This document shows positions 1-12,630 of a stretch of 64,000 nucleotides of DNA, in pieces (the first letter of the stretch is position 1; the number at the start of each line of letters is the position of its first letter). The notes beneath the pieces are model-generated. The model saw only the letters and a program-made list of their open reading frames with translations. It had not been told where the DNA came from and made no database searches. The stretch is from Caenorhabditis elegans (Eukaryota > Nematoda > Chromadorea > Rhabditida > Rhabditidae). Position numbers and translations under genes: made by a program. Location: assembly GCF_000002985.6 (NCBI RefSeq), contig NC_003280.10:9730501-9794500 (forward strand), in the 5' to 3' direction.

Positions 1-2921
1 AAAAGAGCAAACCCTCGAAATAGGCTCCACTTACGCAACAAATCGTTCTCTTATTTCGCTTCGATCGACCACCAGTATTTAAAAGATGGGTGGTCTAGAT
101 CTCACAGAAACCTGCACTATTTCAACAAGATAAACACGACGGAATGTTCGTTCACTCTCACACTTCAGCCGTTTTTTTCCTACGAGCGAAACAATCAGCG
201 GGGCGGGTAGTGAGCGAGTTGAGACTGTCTAGACTCGATGTGGTGATCTCTTTGGAGTACAGAGAATGTTCAGAGTAAATACAGTCCATTCGGCAACATT
301 TGAAAACAAGAATTTAGTCAAAATTTATCAGCAATTCCTTTAGAAAGTTGGTTCTCAAACCTAAAATTTTTTAACGACATTTATAAAGTGGAACTGGAAA
401 TATCTTTGGTTCGGGAAAATTTGAGAAATTTAAATTACTGAAACTTTAAAAGTCATATTGAAAATTGTTATCCATTGCAGGTCAATAATTTTTGACTGAA
501 ACTTCAAATCTTGGTAATTGAAAAACGGTTTGACTAAATAGTGAGTCACTAGAACTTTGACAGTTGGTAAGACAGTTTTCAACAAAACTATTACTTTTCA
601 AAGTTTTTGGTAGCTTCTCTCGAAAACATTCCTAATATATTTTCAGGTCCAAATCAACCTTTACCAAAAATGTTTCCTCTGTAATTTTCTTGTCAATCCC
701 ACTTTGTTTCTACCGCTTCTTCTCCTTTCCATTTCGAGGACACAGTCGAGATCAAATGTGTGCGTTGAAACTGCCAATTTTCATTCTCTCTCTGCTAACT
801 GAACACAAGACCTGAAGGTGCTCATTAGGCGAAATTGAGAAATATTGGATTACTGTAGGCTTAGATATGTAATCAATCTGAAACTGGTGACGCGGGTGTT
901 CAGAAAAAAAATTGTGGTTGGGTTGGGGGGTTAAGATTCAAATGAAGAAATGAAAAAAGCTAGTAAAAGCTGAAAGAAAGTACTTAGCTTATGAATATTA
1001 ATTAGGTCACATGGGAGCAGTTATGAATTTCCAGTCCTAATTTTTTCTACAGCCCGGTGCCGGGATCTTGGCCCTATGGACTGAAAAAAAGCTCAAGAAT
1101 TGTATTTTTCCTCGAAAAAAAAATATAATTAAGCTTTCTATATAGGCTCCAAGGTTCCAACTTGTGGATCCATAATTCTAGACATAGTTTCAATTTCCTT
1201 TAAAGCAAGGTAGGTCACATTCCAGGAATGTTTAATAGTTTTCTAAAATACAGAAAAGTCTAGAAAAGCCTACCCAACGAATGATAATAAAAGTTCGAAC
1301 AAAACCTATAAAAATTGAGTTACAGGAAATAAAATAAAAAACTAAAAGTTTGCAATTTTCTCTCGTCTCTTCTCTTTCCATGATCACACGTACTTACAGG
1401 TGTCCCCAAAAAACGCAGAGATCACACGATTCGCGGAGTGTCAGCCAGAGAAAAAATATGTCGTCGCGAGAACTGATAGCGGTGTCCCCCTCCACCGCCA
1501 TAGTCTCGGGGCGCCGCTCCCTCCCGATATATGTTTGTCTGGCGTCTCTTACCAGGTTTTCTCACGTTCGGCGTTCTCTAATTATCGTCGTGTGAGGTCT
1601 TCTATCCAATCGCGGGTGGCATCAGTCGCCAAAAAAGAGGCGGCGCTTCGTCGCCGCGACTCTTTCTTGCTGGGACCCGCCCCGTTTCACAGGAGGGGAG
1701 TGCCTATTACTCCCTCTTTTCCTTTTCTTTTCGATATTTGAATGCTATCGGTGCTCTAGGAGCTCGATCTTGACCCCTTGTTGGAGGAAATTGTACTTTT
1801 GGGTAGGTGCTTCCAGTCGATTCAGAATAATTTTTTGGGGTTTTTGAAAACAGTAAAATTATGTGAAAATGTTTCCATCTTTGCGTCTACAATTTGTGGC
1901 TGACTTTCCTAACAGTCTACTCTTTGAAATTTTTGAGAAAATGGCTTAACAAAAACTTGAACATTTGATCTGATGTACATTGTAGAAATACTGTAGCTCC
2001 TGACTTGTCTGTTTGTCTTGGTTTTAGTCTCTACAAAAAATTATTTCTTGATAAAAACCTCTAATTGATTAAAAATTGAACCTTTTGTAACACGATCAAA
2101 TGTTGCCAGTTGCAATTAATCGATTTTTGTGATTTTATAAAGTTTGCAGTTAGGTTTGAAAAACTTCAAACGTATTTTATTTAGAAATTTATTTGCTCTT
2201 TTTTTCCTTCAAGTCAAATAAGCAATACGGTTCTGTAAATTAATAAAACTTTGTTGCCATTAAATATTGAAATTCCATGTATATCCGTTCTGAAAAATTC
2301 TTTATAAGAAAAAATTTCAAACTGGTTTTTAACATTTTTAACTATTGCAGGTTTAAAAACATACAGTAGCCCAACTTTATTCCACATTTAAAGTCACAGA
2401 ATGAGCCCAACGTTGAATTGAACATTTAGATTATAAAAACGTATTTTATATATGTTTGAGCTATCTGTAATTTTTGAAGAAAAAAAAACTGGTTTCAAAG
2501 CTCTCTAAATTTTCTGTTTTAAATTCTCAAAATTCTTAACATTATAGGAAAAGAAAATTTTTTTACTTTACTTTGAAAATTTTTTTAATCCGAAAGATAT
2601 ACACTGGAAACTAGAAAAGATACAGTATTACAAAAAAAATTCGCATTACCAGCTGCTCCTTTAAAAAATTGAAAATTTGTTCCGATGCAAAGAACAATAT
2701 TTTTGGCGAAAAAATGTTCTTTCTCACAAAAATCAGTCTTGAAAATTTGACTTTTCCACGACATTTTCAAAATTTCGTAATTATTTTATAAGTCAAGATT
2801 AGAGTATAGCAGTTTCATATAATGCTTATAGATCCCTCTTTTTAATTCCCTAATTAAAAATAAAAATTTCAACAAAAACAACTAAATTCATAATCTGAAA
2901 AAATTTTGCAGAGGAGCTCTA
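1..2921. other. mab-3 upstream region, no gene called
   Basis: No convincing coding exon. A TRA-1/GLI-like site lies at 67-95. A GC-richer tract at about 1400-1740 follows a good splice acceptor (ACTTACAG near 1399) and carries a 113-codon open frame whose composition does not look like worm coding sequence. It also holds a hairpin at about 1630-1665 with stem halves GCGGCG and CGCCGC. The tract may be a promoter or untranslated first exon of mab-3. The rest is AT-rich with no recognisable structure. Confidence 0.5.
67..95 (+). promoter_or_regulatory. candidate TRA-1 (GLI-family) binding site
   Basis: TGGGTGGTC at 87-95 matches the core of the TRA-1A/GLI recognition sequence exactly. A near-inverted half site, GACCACC, starts at 67, so the pair forms an imperfect palindrome around an AT-rich spacer. 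mab-3, whose coding start is about 2.8 kb downstream, is an established direct TRA-1 target. That this is the functional site is an inference. Confidence 0.6.
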
Positions 2922-5900
2922 ATGCTCACCGAGGATCCCGTATCGGAGATTTGTGAGGCGAAAGCAGTCGATGAGCTCGCCGAGCAAGAAAAAAATTATT
3001 ATTGTCAGAGATGTTTAAATCATGGGGAGTTGAAGCCAAGGAAAGGTCACAAGCCGGATTGTAGGTGAGCAATGGTTTTTTTTGCATTTTTAAACTACAT
3101 TTCATCTGAAAACTATTTTGTCATTCCATGTTTCTCCCTCATTCACCCTTAATTATATACATCACGTTTTAATGCTTAAACTCTTGAATTTTTTGATAAT
3201 TTTGGGTCTTGCAACGATAAAAAGTTAACAACTGTTTAATGAACTTTTTGTAACTTTTGTTGTGCCGAAAAAGTATGTAGTTTATCCATAAATACTCCAA
3301 ATTCCAAATTTTATCTCAAAATTGTCGCGTCACCGACCTTATTCACCCACCATCAGTTTTTTTTTTCGCGAAGCCCTCCGACAAAGACACCCGTAAAATT
3401 TGAGATGTTCGTCTACCGATTACGATCGGGCAAGAAAAGACGCAAAGCAAGAAAAAACAGCTGACCTTGTCGATTTAAAGCGAAAAATACCACCCATACA
3501 GGTGAAATTGTTATTATATGAGTGAGGGGGGTCAAAAACGAATTATTATATGGACGCGAAAAACGGAGGAGAAGAATGGGAAAATGCAAAGAGGCAAAAA
3601 GTTATGTTTTATACATTAACCTAAACCATTTTGAAGGTGGTCTAGGGATACTGTAGATGTTTCACCAAGGTGAAAGATGACTCAAAAAGATCTTGCAATG
3701 ACGACAATTATCACTAAGCTAAATTGAAGATGGATTAGCGAAATCTGGGAAACATTTTAAAATGACTACAAGAGTTTTTTGAATACCTATGTGAAATTTT
3801 TTTAATTCCCTGATTTCGCTACTACACATTTAATAATATGTATATCAAGGTGTGTTACTCTTTTTAGGTTTTTTTAAACGCTCGTTTAAAGAATTTGTAC
3901 TTCTCTGGTTTAAATATCCAAAACTCGCCCGAAACGACCGAATTTCATTATTAGGCTTTACAAAAATAATATCTATCCGGTTAAAAATTAAAAAAAAAAC
4001 TAGTGAAATTCTGCCAGCTTCTTCTTCGGTCGATCATTTTTTCCAATGTTTAGATAAATTCAAAAAAGCGCTTCTTTTTTTTCGAGATATGTTTGGGAAG
4101 TTACATCATGAATTTTGGTTGTTTGGGATCAGTTTGAGACAATTCAAGCAACTAAAAATTTTTCAGCCTTTTTTATTATTTTTTTTGGAACCGAAAATTA
4201 TTAAAAAATTATGTTTGCTTTTCATTCAAAAATCTTCATTCATTTTTTGACATCCAATCACACAGATACACTCACTTTTCAAACAAACCATTCCACAATG
4301 ACCTATACAGTCGTAAAATTCCTCACCCAATTTTTTTTTTCTCCCAATTTTTTCAGTTCATATAATTTTTAACAAAAGATAGGGCCTATCTCTATTGTGA
4401 AAAGTCTAATAAAATATTTGAATGGGTGGGCGGGTTACTGTACAACTACAAAATTCTCCCGTCGATGACACCAAGTGGCACTGAAAAATAAACAAGACGA
4501 ACATTTTACAGATATCTAAAATGTCCATGTCGAGAATGCACGATGGTCGAGCAGCGAAGACAGTTGAACAATTTGCTAAGCAAAAAGAAGGTGAGTATTC
4601 TATAGGGATTCTATGGTAGGTGTGGCTGTAGGTGGCTGTGCCTTACCTCATTCCTGTCTGCCTACATTTCTGTTTCGCGGTGTAGGCGGTCTTGAAGGTT
4701 GTATGTGCGTTCTCACGCACTTAAATACCACATCTTATCAGTTCACCAAAAAATCGCAACTTCAGATCAAATCTGACATTTTCAAAATGAAAAGTGGGTT
4801 GACGTCTTGGCTTTTTTCTCTTTTTGTAAGAAAAACAATTGAAGATACGAATAGATAGAGTGTGAAAAGCAAAGAAAAAGTGAGAAAAAGATTGATTTTA
4901 TCGGATTTTTTTAAGGGTAGGTATATTTTTCATGAAGTTGTTCTTTTTCAAAAGGGGCTCTTGTTGTGGCAAGTCACATATAGGTCATTGCCTGGCCATC
5001 TATAGGCGTACCTACCTTATTGTTTTATTTCAGTTATTTGTTGAAAGTGTATTTTTAAATGAGAAAAATGCTCACTTTGGACCATGGGTATGCGTGTAGG
5101 TATGAGGCAATTGTAGGCTGCATTGACTGCAAGCATTCTTGAGCCTACTGAAAGTTTATACCGAATTTCTTGGTTATTGTTTTTGTGATTGCATTAACTC
5201 CTATAATATTACTGTGAAAATAAAACACTTTTTAGCGGGACCCCTTATAAACCTTTCCAAATTTCCAGATCCACTGCACACCGGCAACTCAAACCCGTGA
5301 TGGGAAGCGTGTCCGTGACCCACACTGTGCTCGGTGCTCGGCTCACGGAGTCCTAGTCCCATTGCGGGGACACAAGCGGACAATGTGCCAATTTGTGACA
5401 TGCGAGTGTACATTGGTAAGTGTAATTATACTGTCATCATCGGCAGTCAGGCGCCCTTGACAACATTGCAGTTTTTATGCTTTTCAATGTCACCTGCGCG
5501 AAGAAATTATAGGATTATAAAAGTACTGTAGGGAAATGGGGGAGTGGCTTGCCAATGAGATTTGAGAATGTGACTTTTTGAAACATTTTGATAAGTTTCA
5601 ACTATTTCGAAGTATTTTTAATGCAACAGTGCTACGAATTGACTTTTTAAAAATTGTTGTGGAGCAGGCAACTTGGAGCATGCTCTTGGACTGACAGAGA
5701 AAGTTGCCACATTAATTTGTGTGAGATTTTTGAAAACGCGTAAACAGAACTACGATTTTCGAGTTTAAAAATATTATTTTTCAGTGTACTCTTGTGGAAC
5801 ACCGTCGAAATCTTATGGCGGCTCAAATCAAATTACGCAGATCACAACAGAAATCCCGAGATGGTAAAGAACCAAAAAGGAACTCTCGTAGAAAATCGAA

Positions 5901-6793
5901 AGATATGGATATGGAGATGATGGTTGTCACAGCTACAGATGGTCAAAAGATAATTGGTAAGCTATGGGATTTTGTAGAAGTGTGTAAATTGAGCTTTAAG
6001 TCAGAATCACAAAAATTGGAGTCTAAACCTGAAATCCAGTCGGAAGTAATTCTAGAGTTGACGGTACGTATTAACGTTATCAGAAACATAGATTTTACCA
6101 TCAACTCATAGATTATATAAAATGGCTACTTGTTATTTCCAATTTTTCGTACCGAAACAATCAAATACGGGAATATCCAAACGCATCAATAAACAATTAC
6201 GAAAGTTAAGAGGTTAATTTCAAATATGTCTAGAATCTCAAATTGGTACAACTTCTCAGTTATAGAATATGTCTTTCTGCTTACCTATCAGGCGGGCCCT
6301 GCCCTGAAAGTTACTTTGCCTTAAAGATAATTACCACTTAAGCCAATGTATTTTCAAAATTCAGGGGAAGACAAAAAAGTGGTAATTTTGATGCAAATAT
6401 CAACGCAGACAGTTAAAATTTATATTGTAGCTTCAAAGAAATTAAATCTATAATATTCCAGGAACATCAGCAAGTCCATCTCCATCCTCAACCACTGATA
6501 CAATGTCCCCATCCCTTTCAATGTCTCCACCATGCTCTCCATCTCCACTTCTGGCTCAATACACTCTGACGCTGGCTGCTCCGATTCCAATCTATCCGCC
6601 GATCCCAATGAATCAACAATTGATAAGCTTGCAACAACAACAGTTCCTGATGAGCATTATTCAAAATATGGCTCCATCAATCGGACAACAGGCTCCACTC
6701 CTTCCAGGCATTTCTGCAGGTTCTGTCTCATCGGCAGCAATTTTGAATGAGTTCTGGAGTATGTATCTGAAAAATTATGGTCTGCAAGCCTAA
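2922..6793 (+). CDS. mab-3: MAB-3, DM-domain (DMRT-family) transcription factor
   Basis: Exons 2922-3064, 4512-4590, 5269-5415, 5785-5956 and 6462-6793 join in phase to 290 codons. Two DM zinc-binding domains are visible. The first is at about residues 26-73, starting YYCQRCLNHG and ending with a CPCREC cluster. The second is at about 93-140, starting HCARCSAHG and ending CECTLCTLVEHRR. A basic stretch and a Ser/Pro- and Gln-rich tail follow. The family binds DNA in the minor groove. MAB-3 promotes male development and represses yolk genes in males. The start follows an acceptor (TTTTGCAG, exon from 2912), which fits trans-splicing or an upstream untranslated exon. Intron 1 is 1447 bp and has a second near-match to the TRA-1 core at 4423-4431 (TGGGTGGGC). 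The long open frame at 3852-4250 lies in this intron and is not coding. Confidence 0.97.
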
Positions 6794-7517
6794 GATCTAT
6801 AATTTTGACCAATTATTGATTTTTAGAAAAATTGTATGTTTCCCTTCTTTGCTTAATTTTCCACACAATCTCTTTTTATCTTTGGTTTCAAACTCAATGA
6901 TTTTTTCATATTTTCTTGAATTTTCACTTTTTACCAATTTTGTTATATTTTCTAATTTTTTCATTCATTTTTCACCAAGTGAACCAACCAATTTACCGAT
7001 TTTTTTCTCGTCTTCAAGACCGCTTGTGTTATTCCAAAAATCCCCATTTTTTTTAAATTCAAATAATCTTTTCGTCTCTCACCAAACCACATACTATCTT
7101 TCTATGTCTCTTCGCCACCTAATCATGTCATCAATTTCTTCGAAAATTCCCAAATTTCACCGATATTCTTCCGTTTGCATCGATTTCCCACTGTCCCCGC
7201 CCAAATTGAGCTGAGCTCCGCCCACACTTTCCCAGGATTACTGTATTGTTTCTCGCTCTGCGTCTCTCATTCTCGTTCCCTCTCTCTTTGTTTTATCTCG
7301 GAAAATAGGATCAAATCCTAAACAGTTAACCGGTCCGTTTTAGACACCCCCGGTGGTAATAATTTTGAAAAAAAGTGAAATCATGTTTTTTAATGTTTTG
7401 GTTTTAAAAAACCAAACATTTTTTGGAGAGAAAAATGTATAGAACTTCCAAACATACAAACACACGACGCATCGAGTCTAATAATTATTGATTTATTTTT
7501 ATTATTTTTGATTTTTC

Positions 7518-7523
7518 AATAAA
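7518..7523 (+). terminator. poly(A) signal candidate for mab-3
   Basis: AATAAA about 725 bp after the mab-3 stop codon. This is long for a worm 3' UTR, but it is the first canonical hexamer I see. Confidence 0.45.
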
Positions 7524-7860
7524 CTTTTCATTTTTAAATCGTCTTGGTTCTGTATGCAAACTTGATCGTACAGCAATTTCCAGAAAAAAAGTTGGCGGCC
7601 GAGCTTTCTCTTCCGCGGCCATGTAGAAACCCATAGACAAGGTCTTAGCACGAATGAAACTTTTCCGTTACCGTACCATAGGGTATTTCCCAATTTCTCC
7701 TGTTTCAGAAAACATATTTTTTTTAAATTTAAACTTTCGTTGCTTCTGAGTTTTTAAAAAGTTTTATTTTCAGTTCTCCCAATAAAAATGTATTTATTTA
7801 TTTAAAAAATTTAACAACGAAAAAAAAGCTATACCGCTCAACACCGAAAAGTTTGCGAAT

Positions 7861-7930
7861 ACAGTACTCCTTAAAGGCGCACACTCTTTTGTCCTCTGAA
7901 AAATTGATCGTGTCAAGACCCGGTACCGTA
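7861..7930 (+). repeat. dispersed repeat copy (CTTTAAAG / GTACCGTA family)
   Basis: Carries the paired motifs CCTTAAAGGCGCACAC and AAGACCCGGTACCGTA about 35 nt apart, shared with five other sites in this window. Confidence 0.65.
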
Positions 7931-8878
7931 TTTGTTGTCTAAAATTTTAAAATGTCCGTAATTTCCATCCATTTCTGTCTCATTTACCAAGAAAAAAACA
8001 TCACTAAACCACATGAATAAGAGGGCTTTAACCTCCCGATGAGATGGATCGGGGGTCTCAACGCGAAACAAAGGTACATCCCAGTCAACAGCAGCCTCAG
8101 CAGCACCAAAAAAACGGTCATAAAATGGAGATTGCCGACCGACCGACCAATTCGAATCGGTTTTGCGACGAGGACGATGCCATTCGGAAAACGCAACGCA
8201 AACGAACACATTAAACCGAAAAAAAAACATTTGGAAAGGTCGGATTCATTCTGTGAGAATCCACGTAGCTTTTCAGGGGGACTTTGTGCTGAAATTCTTT
8301 TGAAGCTTGAAAATTTCCTCCATTTTGTGATTGATCATTCTGTTATCAATTTCTTTTCCGACTGCTGCCGCCTGATTGCATTCCTTGAAAATGTTGCGAA
8401 AATCTTGAAAAAGTGCAAACGTAGTCAAAAAAAAAGTCGCAACATTTTTCTTGTTCACAATCTTCAACCAAAGTCAGTACACATTGGGGGTTTTGTTTGA
8501 TTGGCAGTTTGTCAACTTACTGATAAGACGAACGTCGGCGGCTCGCGACGCGAACGACATTAAAACGTCTAAAACTGCATGTGCTGAAATGTACGAAAAA
8601 GGGCGGAGATCGGTGGGATGGTGGTGCTGGGAGGTGCTCGTGGCACGAGATGAGCACAATGAGCACGTCTAGACTGAATGGGTGAAGGGGCACTATATTG
8701 GGAAGGTTCCGAAAACTAGCAGATTCCAAGTATAAGTTCATAAATCATCTCAACAAACTCAACAATTGAGATATAGAAACAAGCATTATTGGTGTGGTAA
8801 CATAACAATTAAAAAAGAAACGAACAAGGAATACGATGAACAAAAACAAAAAAAAGACAGAAAAAATGTAATTGTTGA

Positions 8879-11800
8879 TTAGAGACGTTCTGCTCCACGC
8901 GATGCCATGTTGCGAAGACTTCCGTACACTTTTGATGGGTTCGAACCTGAAATTTCGTTTTTAAATAGTTTTAAGTTTGATTTTTGATATTTTTAAATAT
9001 CTAAATTTAGGGGCATATATCTTTCGATAGTTTTGCAATGTTTAATAAAAATGCACTGTAATATTTGGAAGAATATGTGTTTGTGAGACCACAACACCTC
9101 AAACTGTCCATCATCATTTCAGCAATAGAAACCGAGTGCAACGACCTTTCTCTTTCTCCTTCAGGAATGCAACCACGATGTGTTCGTGCGCAGAGAAAAC
9201 CCCATCCCGAATGGCATTTCTTCGCTTTTTTTCTATATTCTTCATCTTCATGTGCGCACTGAATTTGTGTACAAACACACATTTTCATGGCGTCCCATCA
9301 AATGTGACACGGTGGTATTGGAAAGTGTATGTATACGTATGAATGTGTTGCCGTCCCCCTACTCTTCTGATATTTCTGCCGCCTATTGCGTGACTGAACC
9401 AGGTCCTGTCCAGACGGCACAAAAAGTGACAGACAGACAAAAGTAGAATAATGGCAAATTAATTTGGAAAAAGCTACCAAAAAAAACATATCTGCATTGA
9501 CACCATGTAATTTGGATGTTTCTCATATACGCACAAAAGGCTTTTGTGTCAACGGCGAACGCGAAAAGTGCAAAAAAAACGGCGCAGACAATTAAATTGG
9601 CAGCATTTTTCGGAAACCAATGAATCAGGAATCAAATTTACAAAAAAAATTTTTTAATGTTTCAAAATCATGATTAACATTTAAAATCCAATCTTCTTGA
9701 AATTTCTCACCTAGAATCAAACTGCAAACAGCATTTCTGGCGAGTTTCAAGTTCTGATAGGCTCCAAGGATGTGAATTTTGGTGTTGGCGACAACTGAAA
9801 AATTTCAATTTTTGCAATTTCCTAGATCACTGACATTTTTCCTACCAATTCTCGTCTTGGTTGTGTTCTCAATGACCAGTTTGGTACGTCCGTCTTTTCC
9901 TGCAATACGTCCGATGGCACGGCTCACATGATCGCCCTTCAGCGAGTGTTTCACATCTGCGACCTGGAATTTTGTGATTTTTGGAATAAATAGTTTAACT
10001 GTAAGACCAGTGGTGTCTTATCAATAATTGTTTCGTAAAAACAACAAAATATTGTTTATATTATCAAATAAATATGTCTTGTCAAATACAGCTTTTGATC
10101 ATTTGTTAAGGTCTGTTATTAGAATAACAAATATTCATTTTAATTTTTTTTTGGCCCAAAATGTCTAACTCCTCTACTTTCTTCTAGTTTTTGATAATTT
10201 CTTATCAGTTGATTACAGCGAACGTACATAAATGCTGCGAGCATTTCCCGTCCCAAAAACTACCGTAATCCGGCTTCATTCGCGTCTGCGACAAAAAAGA
10301 GGCGGAGTGGCGACTGAACGAGGAAGGGAGAAGCATAGATGAATAGAGGAAAAAGACACGCTTATTTGGCCGGGTGTTTGGCGTCAAAAAGGTTGAAATG
10401 GGGTTGCGAAGGATGAATTGGAAGCATGATAATAATGGGACATTTGTGTAAGAGTGGGACACACACATGGCTCCTTCTCTATACACCGTTTCAAGGTTAG
10501 TGAGCTTTTCGATGAGACATTCAGAAATGAAAAAAAGGGCAGAAGGTAGGATTGAAGGCGCCAAATCCTGATTTTCTGTTTTGGATGGAAGAAAATTTTG
10601 CGCTACAGTACCCGGTTTCGACATGTGCCTTTGAAGAGTACTGCAATTTCAATTTGCCCAATTTTGTAACGAATTTTTTAGAAAAATCTCATGTGTTTAC
10701 ATCGTTATTTTTGAATTTTTAAGAAATACATAATATTTTCTTGAAAACTCCACAATTTCGATGAAAAATCTACAGAAATGAGAGTTTGAAAATACACTAC
10801 ACTTTAAAGGAGCACAACTTTTCTCATTTAACAAAAAATTGTCGTGACGAGACCGGATACAGTAGTTTCAGCAAAAAAAAAAAGTGTTGTGATTTAAAAA
10901 AAAAAAGCAAAATCGCGTCTGGACTATACAAAAAATTGACACAAAATTCAGATTATTCTTTTCCCACTCTACAAAAATATCTTCTCCGTTCTGAAAATAT
11001 TTTCCGATGTACAGCTTTTTTCTTAAAAATGCTTTTGCTCTTTCTTCTTTTTACGACCTGTCTTTCAGCGTCATGCCAATCTCAGCGCTCGAACCATTTT
11101 TGACATTTATTGAATAGATATCAGAACATTTTCAAAAACTCAAAGTTTCATTTTCCGTCACTCGTCGTCTAATAAATAAATTTTCAAAGTGTCAATCTGG
11201 TGGAATCACCCGATAGAAGAAGAAAAAATTTGCGTTTCTTTTCAATTTTTCAGAAATTTAGAAATAAGTTTACCTCAAAAGTCTCCAAAAACAGGTGATC
11301 AAGTCGAATAAGAGCAATAGCGTCATTGACTTCAAAACCGAGAATGAATGCCCGAACAAAGTCTGTGGCCTGAAATAAAAGTTAAAATTAAATGTAAAAA
11401 TAAGAAAATAAAATAACCTTTTGCAAATCTGTAGTGTCTTCTCGATCCACTGGATTTCTAATCTCGACTTGTCGCTTCTTCAAGTTGAAACGCACCTGTA
11501 GTCCCAAATTTTTGACGATCGGTGTGAAAATGTTGACCCAGTTATCCTTGAGAGGTGTATAACGATGCTTTGGTACCGGAACTACACGAGACTCTCCTTT
11601 CACTCCTTTTGTACGTTTCGACGATTTTGGTCCAGTGGAGTCATCTGCAGTGTCTGCGGTGGCGTCTTCGTCGACTTGTGATACGTCTTCCATGACGACG
11701 TCAATCGCATTTCCAGACTTTCTCTTACGTTTTACCTGAAAATTATGGAATTTGGAATTGTTTTTATTTTTTTTAAAAATTCAGCTTTAATTTTTAAAAA

Positions 11801-12373
11801 CTAACAAAAAAAATTATACGTTCTGTTCAGTGTTTGTTCTGAATCATACTCGTTCCAACGTCATCAAAAACACTCATAATGTTTCCATATTCTCGTTCTA
11901 GACGTTTAGGCGACCGCCGCAGCCACAAACGACAATAAACTTGCAGCAGAATGAGGAAAGACGTTAAAAGTAGAAGAATTTTTGGGCAAGAAAAAAACTG
12001 TCCTTTTGTAGTCGGCCAGGTCGTTTTCTTCGTGTGTTAAAGTACCGCCGTCGTATTATAAAATCAAAATAAAAACCATTATGACTGATTCTTTGATTTG
12101 AGATATTTTAATTTTAATCAAGAAACTCCACAGAAAATTTTCTTGACAACTTACCAATTTGAATTCATCCCCCTTTGGAGCAGTGTCCAAATTTTGCTCG
12201 AGAAGTGATGGAAGTGTGCTTGGGACATCCTCGTCATCGAGAAGTTCCGGCATTCCTGAAAAAAATACTATTTTATTTTTTATTAATTTTTCAATTTAAA
12301 AAATCCATTAAATCAAATTCTTACCTTCCTCCATTGGGAGCTCATCGTCGAAAGCGGAGCTGCTAGTGGCCAT
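8879..12373 (-). CDS. pno-1: PNO1 homologue, KH-domain 40S ribosome assembly factor
   Basis: Seven exons on the minus strand (12325-12373, 12155-12255, 11418-11735, 11274-11369, 9846-9963, 9711-9794, 8879-8946) give 277 codons in consistent phase. An acidic/basic N-terminal tail precedes the conserved body, with [20 protein letters not shown] then [20 protein letters not shown] (KH-like RNA-binding core) and the C-terminal [19 protein letters not shown], closely like the end of vertebrate PNO1. PNO1 (Dim2) binds the 3' end of pre-18S rRNA with NOB1 during late 40S maturation. The last 68-nt exon is separated by a 764-bp intron, and another intron (9964-11273) carries two dispersed repeats. 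The start ATG lies 257 bp behind the stop of the same-strand UTP13-like gene, suggesting an operon. Confidence 0.93.
10602..10645 (-). repeat. short dispersed repeat copy in pno-1 intron
   Basis: Reverse orientation: CTACAGTACCCGGTTTCGAC next to TGTGCCTTTGAAGAGTACTG. The spacer is shorter than in other copies. Confidence 0.5.
10797..10871 (+). repeat. dispersed repeat copy in pno-1 intron
   Basis: CTTTAAAGGAGCACAAC followed by GTCGTGACGAGACCGGATAC; same family as 7861-7930. Confidence 0.6.
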
Positions 12374-12630
12374 GTTTCCTCTGTCTGAAAATAAATGTTA
12401 AGGTTGAGATTTAACTGAAAAAAATGTTTAAAATATTAAAATCCGTGATAAACGAATTAAGTTAGGCTGAGCGAAAAGGAGAAAAGGAAACAAATTTTAT
12501 AAAAATTATTGAGCTATAACAAAAAAAAAACAACAAATAACTTTAAAAATAAAAAAGATAACTATAGAGATCCGATGAGCTTGAAAATTCAACAAAAACC
12601 AACAACAATAACAAAAAAAGTTTTAACGTT
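12374..12630 (-). other. intercistronic gap of a probable operon
   Basis: The 257 bp between the stop of the UTP13-like gene and the start of pno-1 on the same strand is in the range for worm operon spacers, where an SL2 acceptor and a U-rich element are expected. I see A/T-rich runs but no strong AATAAA. A TATAAA variant on the minus strand lies near 12495. Confidence 0.55.

Larger units (their letters stand above)
6794..8878. other. mab-3 / pno-1 convergent intergenic region
   Basis: Pyrimidine-rich 3' flank of mab-3 to about 7500 with an AATAAA at 7518-7523, an imperfect A/T hairpin near 7392-7420, then a repeat copy at 7861-7930. Two GC-richer tracts (about 7930-8230 and 8510-8700) have open frames on both strands but no splice-bounded exon I can defend. 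The last exon of pno-1 begins at the right edge. Confidence 0.5.

Noticed and set aside
3852-4250. 132-codon open frame
   Set aside because: Lies inside mab-3 intron 1, is T-rich and low-complexity, and has no splice or start support.
6777-7214. 145-codon open frame after mab-3
   Set aside because: Overlaps the mab-3 stop in another frame; Phe/Ser/Leu-rich from pyrimidine-rich 3' flank.
8937-8947. GGGTTCGAACC, a perfect tRNA box B
   Set aside because: Falls at the acceptor and coding start of the last pno-1 exon, with no matching box A or cloverleaf.
11830-11880. Possible box C/D snoRNA in a pno-1 intron (minus strand TGATGA ... CTGA)
   Set aside because: Boxes are only about 45 nt apart and there is no terminal stem.
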